Below, one piece after another: positions 4,693 through 8,320 of a stretch of DNA of 8,320 nt. The position numbers were made by a program, and so were the translations under genes. The DNA is taken from contig JANYGM010000394.1 of assembly GCA_025362415.1 (NCBI GenBank), positions 1-8,320 on the forward strand, read 5' to 3'. Position 1 is the first letter of the stretch. The number at the start of each line of letters is the position of its first letter. The notes beneath the pieces were generated by a model, which saw only the letters and a list, made by a program, of their open reading frames with translations, did no database searches and was not told where the DNA came from. The DNA comes from a bacterium. GTDB lineage: Bacteria; Bacteroidota; Bacteroidia; Cytophagales; Thermonemataceae.

Positions 4693-7600
4693 ATGAATAA
4701 CCAAGAAAAACTAATCAGCATTCTTAAAGACGTTTTTATGCTGGATAAGGCAGAACTTGATTTTGGTATATACAAAATAATGAACCAAAAAAGACTGGAT
4801 ATTGAACAGTTTTTGTACAAAGAACTACTACCACAAATCAAGGATATTCTAGCGGAAAGCGTCAAAGATGATAAAAAACCACTTCAAATAGAACTAGAAA
4901 AAGCTACCCAAAATGCTATTGATGCAGGAATAAACCCTGAAACTTCATTAAAAGTTATTGAAATTAAAGAAAAACTAAAAACTGCCGCAGACATCACAGA
5001 CGCAGAAAATGAAGTGTTTTCACACCTTGCAACATTCTTTAAAAGATATTTTGATAACGGCGACTTTATTGCTATGCGAAGGTACAAAGAAGGCGTGTAT
5101 GCCATTCCATACGCAGGTGAAGAAGTAAAACTACATTGGGCGAACGCTGACCAATACTATATCAAAACCTCTGAATACCTCAAAAACTACCGCTTTAAAC
5201 TCCAAAATGAACAAATAGTTTGCTTTTTGCTCATAGAAGCATCTACTGAACAAAACAACAACAAAGCTCAAACGGACAAAGAAAGAAAATTTCAACTCGC
5301 TGACCTCAATAAGTTTCCTATAACAGTCCAAAATAATGAACTTGTTATACCGTTTTTATACGAAAAAATAGAAAATAAAAATACACAAAAAGAACTCAAC
5401 GAAAACGCTTTTGAAACTATCAAAAAACAAATTCCGCACGACTTTTTGCAACTACTAGACCTAAAACCTACAGAAAAAGACAAAAAAAGAACACTACTAC
5501 AAAAACATCTACAAGACTACACAGCACGAAATTCTTTTGATTATTTTATTCACAAAGATTTAGGGGCGTTTTTGATGAGAGAAATGGACTTTTATATCAA
5601 AAATGAAATACTCTTTATTGATGACCTCAATACAAAAAGTAATGACCATTTCATTGCGCAACTTACCAAAATAAAAGCTACCAAAAATATTGCACACAAA
5701 ATAATTACCTTCCTTGCACAACTGGAAGACTTCCAAAAGAAACTTTGGTGCAAAAAGAAATTTATTGTAGAAACCAATTACTGCATCACAATAGATAGAA
5801 TACCAAAAGAACTTTATCCACAAATCAGCAATAACCAAAAACAAATTAAGCAGTGGATAAACCTTTTTGCTATTGATGAAATAAAACACAAAACCGCTAC
5901 CAAAATACTAGAAAATGATATTGTTGGCTTCTCTAACCCTATGACTACAGAGTTTTTGAACCAAAACCAATTCCTGCTACTGGATACTGCACACTTTGAC
6001 GACAACTTCAAATGGGATATTCTTACCAATATACACCACTTTGATAAGCAAAATAATGGACTAATTATCAATAGTGAGAACTTTCAGGCACTCGCACTAC
6101 TGCAAGCACGGTACCAAAAACAAATAAAAACTATTTACATAGACCCGCCATACAATACAGGAAATGACGGTTTTGCCTACAAAGACAACTTTAAATCTTC
6201 TAGCTGGCTTACCTTTATGGAGAATAGAGTAAACCTAAGTAGGAATTTGCTCAAAGATAATGGCGTGTGCTTTACCAGCCTTGATGACAACGAAATTAGT
6301 AACTTTAAAATACTCTCGGATAGCATCTTTGGAAATGAGAATTTTGTGGCGAATTCTATTGTAATTAACAACCGTGGCGGTCGTGATTATGGAGGTATAG
6401 CTAAACAACACGAGTATCTTTTAATCTATTCAAAAAGTGATGAATATGAACTGAATATGATTAATGAAGTTGATAAAAAATTCCAATATTTAGATGAGAT
6501 TGGTGGTTTTAACTTAATGGAATTACGAAATAGGAATATTAAATTTAATGATAAAAACCGTAAAAATTTATGTTATCCTTTTTTTGTAAATCCGAGCAAC
6601 CAAGATAAAAACGGATTACTTGAAATTGCACTTGAAGAAAAAGATGGTTTTGTAAAGGTAATGCCAGCAATATCACAAGGCGTGCAAACCGTTTGGCGTT
6701 GGGGTAAAGAAGAAAAAGCAAGAAAAAACTTAAATAAAGAGATTTTTGGGAAAGTTAATCAAAATGGAGGTTATATGATAGTACAAAAATATCGTAAAAC
6801 GGAAAAGATGCAACGTAGCGTTTGGGACGAAAAAGAATTTGTAAATGAAAGAGGAACAGAGGCTATCAAAGAATTATTTGATGAAAATTATTTTAGTTAT
6901 CCTAAATCAGTTTATACCATCAAAAGAATATTACAATTGGGAACAGACGAAAACGCTCTCATTTTAGATTATTTTGCTGGCTCTGGCACGTCAGGTCACG
7001 CAGTTATCAATTTGAATAGAGAAGACGGAGGCGAGCGTAAGTACATTTTGGTAGAAATGGGGGAGTATTTTGAGACCGTAACCAAGCCCCGTATTATGAA
7101 AGTTATCTATTCAAAAGATTGGAAAGAAGGCAAACCATTGAGCAGAGAAGGTATTAGCCATTGCTTTAAGTACCTGCGTTTGGAAAGCTACGAGGACACG
7201 CTCAACAACCTTGTTTTAGCGCGAACAGCCACACAACAAACTACGCTAGACTTAAATGCAGGCTTTAAGGAAGGCTATATGCTTAATTATATGCTTGATG
7301 TGGAGAGTAGAGAGAGTTTGCTAAATCTGAAGTGGTTTGTAAATCCCTTTGAGTGTTATCTCCAAACGACCCAAAACAACGAGCTACAAACGACCAAAGT
7401 AGATATGATAGAAACGTTTAATTATTTGTTGGGGGTTGAGGTAATTACTTACGGAAGTCCAAGGGAACACCTTAAAATAGTGATTGGTACGGTATTGGAA
7501 GATGAAGGCAAAGTGCTTATTATTTGGCGAGATTGTGATAAAATCAATAACGAGGAGCTTAATGCGTTCTTGGAAAAGAGTTATTATAGTTCATTGGATA

Positions 7601-7716
7601 GAGAGTTTTCCCGCATCTACGTAAACGGCGACAACAACATAGAAAACCTAAGAACCGACACAGAACGCTGGAAAGTAGTTTTGATAGAAGAGGCGTTTAA
7701 GGAGTTGATGTTTTAG
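4693..7716 (+). CDS. Beta-class adenine-specific DNA methyltransferase (type III Mod-like)
   Basis: Transfers methyl from S-adenosylmethionine, most likely to adenine N6, at a DNA site; 1007 residues. Catalytic motif IV is DPPYNTG (from Asp484) in IYIDPPYNTGND, followed by SWLTFMENR. The SAM-binding motif I is FAGSG (761-765) in LDYFAGSGTSGH. The order DPPY before FAGSG defines the beta class, as in type III Mod subunits. The N-terminal 430 residues, beginning with the LDFGIYKIMNQKR segment, are an extra region of unknown role. The C-terminal 190 residues, with VDMIETFNYLLG and ending LMF, are typical of large Mod-like proteins. The probable target-recognition region, about residues 555-755, has codon use unlike its flanks (all Tyr TAT, no Leu CTA), suggesting exchange. 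The A-rich leader CCAAAAA precedes the ATG, and a short MSLSN reading frame ends 14 bp before it. It likely partners the upstream SNF2 helicase. An orphan methyltransferase remains possible. Confidence 0.95.
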   Translation: MNNQEKLISILKDVFMLDKAELDFGIYKIMNQKRLDIEQFLYKELLPQIKDILAESVKDDKKPLQIELEKATQNAIDAGINPETSLKVIEIKEKLKTAADITDAENEVFSHLATFFKRYFDNGDFIAMRRYKEGVYAIPYAGEEVKLHWANADQYYIKTSEYLKNYRFKLQNEQIVCFLLIEASTEQNNNKAQTDKERKFQLADLNKFPITVQNNELVIPFLYEKIENKNTQKELNENAFETIKKQIPHDFLQLLDLKPTEKDKKRTLLQKHLQDYTARNSFDYFIHKDLGAFLMREMDFYIKNEILFIDDLNTKSNDHFIAQLTKIKATKNIAHKIITFLAQLEDFQKKLWCKKKFIVETNYCITIDRIPKELYPQISNNQKQIKQWINLFAIDEIKHKTATKILENDIVGFSNPMTTEFLNQNQFLLLDTAHFDDNFKWDILTNIHHFDKQNNGLIINSENFQALALLQARYQKQIKTIYIDPPYNTGNDGFAYKDNFKSSSWLTFMENRVNLSRNLLKDNGVCFTSLDDNEISNFKILSDSIFGNENFVANSIVINNRGGRDYGGIAKQHEYLLIYSKSDEYELNMINEVDKKFQYLDEIGGFNLMELRNRNIKFNDKNRKNLCYPFFVNPSNQDKNGLLEIALEEKDGFVKVMPAISQGVQTVWRWGKEEKARKNLNKEIFGKVNQNGGYMIVQKYRKTEKMQRSVWDEKEFVNERGTEAIKELFDENYFSYPKSVYTIKRILQLGTDENALILDYFAGSGTSGHAVINLNREDGGERKYILVEMGEYFETVTKPRIMKVIYSKDWKEGKPLSREGISHCFKYLRLESYEDTLNNLVLARTATQQTTLDLNAGFKEGYMLNYMLDVESRESLLNLKWFVNPFECYLQTTQNNELQTTKVDMIETFNYLLGVEVITYGSPREHLKIVIGTVLEDEGKVLIIWRDCDKINNEELNAFLEKSYYSSLDREFSRIYVNGDNNIENLRTDTERWKVVLIEEAFKELMF

Positions 7717-7838
7717 AGCGCACATTGTCTGAAGCAGGATTTTCAAGATAGACAAGATGAAAAAGATAATACAAAATACAATCTTTGACGTTGTAATTGA
7801 AGTTTTTTGTAATAGTTTATAGGTGAAAATATAGTGAG
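7717..7838. other. Gene-free segment with a dispersed-repeat fragment
   Basis: No reading frame of note and no clear terminator follows the methyltransferase stop. Positions 7724-7769 (TTGTCTGAAGCAGGATTTTC, then AAGATAGACAAGATGA) resemble, from memory, the 'TTGTCTGAATCAGGATTTAC...' repeat that litters Bacteroidota genomes. The call rests on recall, not on a second copy in this window. Confidence 0.45.
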
Positions 7839-7859
7839 TTTGATAGCGACATTATACAT

Positions 7860-7952
7860 TTGTATTCGTGGGGTATAAAACCCCACGTTACTGATTTTTG
7901 GCTAAAAATATGTTTTAAAATCAGTAGCGCAGGGTTTTATACCCTGCGTCTC
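7860..7952. repeat. 93-bp tandem repeat, unit 1
   Basis: Identical to 7953-8045 with no gap between them. The unit contains three foldable parts: CGTGGGGT/ACCCCACG, then ACTGATTTT paired with AAAATCAGT across an AT-rich middle, then CGCAGGGT/ACCCTGCG. The duplication keeps a reading frame open (93 is divisible by 3) and so yields a repetitive 69-codon frame. This is a by-product, since the sequence is built of palindromes and lacks a leader. Confidence 0.93.
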
Positions 7953-8045
7953 TTGTATTCGTGGGGTATAAAACCCCACGTTACTGATTTTTGGCTAAAA
8001 ATATGTTTTAAAATCAGTAGCGCAGGGTTTTATACCCTGCGTCTC
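7953..8045. repeat. 93-bp tandem repeat, unit 2
   Basis: Perfect copy of 7860-7952. Absence of any difference between the units implies recent duplication or ongoing conversion. Hairpins as in unit 1. Confidence 0.93.
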
Positions 8046-8082
8046 AAAATAAAGTCTACTAATTTGTAATGTCGTTGTCTAA

Positions 8083-8320
8083 GTTAGTAAAATTTGGTAG
8101 TGAGTTAGTAAAATTTGGTAGTGAGTTAGTAAAAAGTAGAGGTGAGTTAGTAAAAAGTAGAGGTGAGTTAGTAAAAAGTAGAGGTGAGTTAGTAAAAAGT
8201 AGAGGTGAGTTAGTAAAAAGTAGAAGTGAGTTCGTATCAAAGTGAAGTGAGTTCGTATCAGAGTGAAGTGAGTTCGTATCAGAGTGAAGTGAGTTCGTAT
8301 CAGAGTGAAGTGAGTTCATA
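8083..8320. repeat. 21-bp minisatellite, at least 11 units, continuing past the window
   Basis: It begins immediately after the right end of the third MITE-like element. Two units of GTTAGTAAAATTTGGTAGTGA (21 bp) are followed by five in which the middle changes to AAAGTAGAGG or AAAGTAGAAG, then four of the form GTTCGTATCA..GTGAAGTGA, then a partial unit at 8314-8320. Variants are clustered, as expected when a tract grows by local duplication. The period equals seven codons: the plus strand reads ELVKFGS/ELVKSRG until a TGA at 8243-8245, and the minus strand stays open as TNSxxxx heptads to the edge. Neither frame has a recognisable domain or convincing start, so I call it a repeat rather than a gene. 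Confidence 0.88.

Larger units (their letters stand above)
7839..8082. mobile_element. Third MITE-like element, diverged, carrying the 93-bp tandem duplication
   Basis: The ends TTTGATAGCGACATTA (7839-7854) and TAATGTCGTTGTCTAA (8067-8082) are inverted repeats matching at 13 of 16 positions, and both resemble the ends of the element at 698-914. The left end is followed by TTTGTATT in both elements. The interior differs entirely, being two copies of a 93-bp hairpin-rich unit. No transposase is present. It is probably a relative with a different core, mobilised in trans if at all. Confidence 0.65.

Noticed and set aside
938..7716. Assigning the pair to DISARM class 1 (drmD, drmMI)
   Set aside because: The methyltransferase is a DPPY-before-FAGSG Mod-like enzyme and no drmA, drmB or drmC is seen, so the names are not justified.
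7860..8069. A 69-codon plus-strand reading frame with a duplicated peptide
   Set aside because: It exists only because the 93-bp palindromic unit is tandemly duplicated; it has a TTG start, no leader and no domain.
8069..8245. A 58-codon plus-strand frame MSLSKLVKFGS...
   Set aside because: It starts in the element end and stops inside the minisatellite; later units contain a stop every seven codons. No evidence of expression.
8059..8319. A minus-strand frame of TNSxxxx heptads as a real gene
   Set aside because: It follows from the 21-bp period, runs off the edge without a verified start, and crosses the mobile-element end. Kept as a repeat with a note rather than a CDS.

Overview
The window looks like an accessory, repeat-rich part of a Bacteroidota chromosome, possibly a Cytophagales-type organism; the genus cannot be fixed from the sequence. 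Four things support this: a C-terminal type IX secretion sorting domain at the left edge, which is restricted to Bacteroidota; AT-rich DNA; A-rich leaders without Shine-Dalgarno sequences before the genes; and a promoter matching the Bacteroidota form TTG-N19-TAnnTTTG at 4379-4408.

Layout. Positions 2-565 are the 3' end of a secreted, surface-type protein (Calx-beta-like tail plus T9SS sorting domain), followed by a strong hairpin terminator. A palindromic MITE-like element (698-914) lies between it and a 1010-residue SNF2/HepA-type helicase (938-3970). A 722-bp gene-free island (3971-4692) follows. It holds GC-rich inverted repeats, five copies of a GTCAGGTG/CACCTGAC hairpin (three inside 54-71 bp direct repeats), a well-formed promoter that runs straight into a terminator-like hairpin (a candidate short RNA or leader attenuator), and the right half of the same MITE-like element. 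A 1007-residue beta-class adenine methyltransferase resembling type III Mod proteins (4693-7716) comes next. The right end (7717-8320) has no convincing gene. It holds a dispersed-repeat fragment, a third MITE-like element containing a perfect 93-bp tandem duplication, and a 21-bp minisatellite that runs off the edge.

How the genes may work together. Helicase and methyltransferase are co-oriented, similar in size and adjacent apart from the repeat island. They fit a restriction-modification-like or phage-defence module: the methyltransferase would mark host DNA, and the translocase would act on unmarked DNA. I see no recognisable nuclease domain in either protein or elsewhere in the window. 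The module is therefore incomplete here, has its nuclease outside the window, or works without classical cleavage. The methyltransferase's target-recognition stretch has codon use sharply different from its flanks, which suggests specificity was swapped by recombination. Both genes start 18-23 bp after an identical MITE end, so they share one mobile-element-derived leader.
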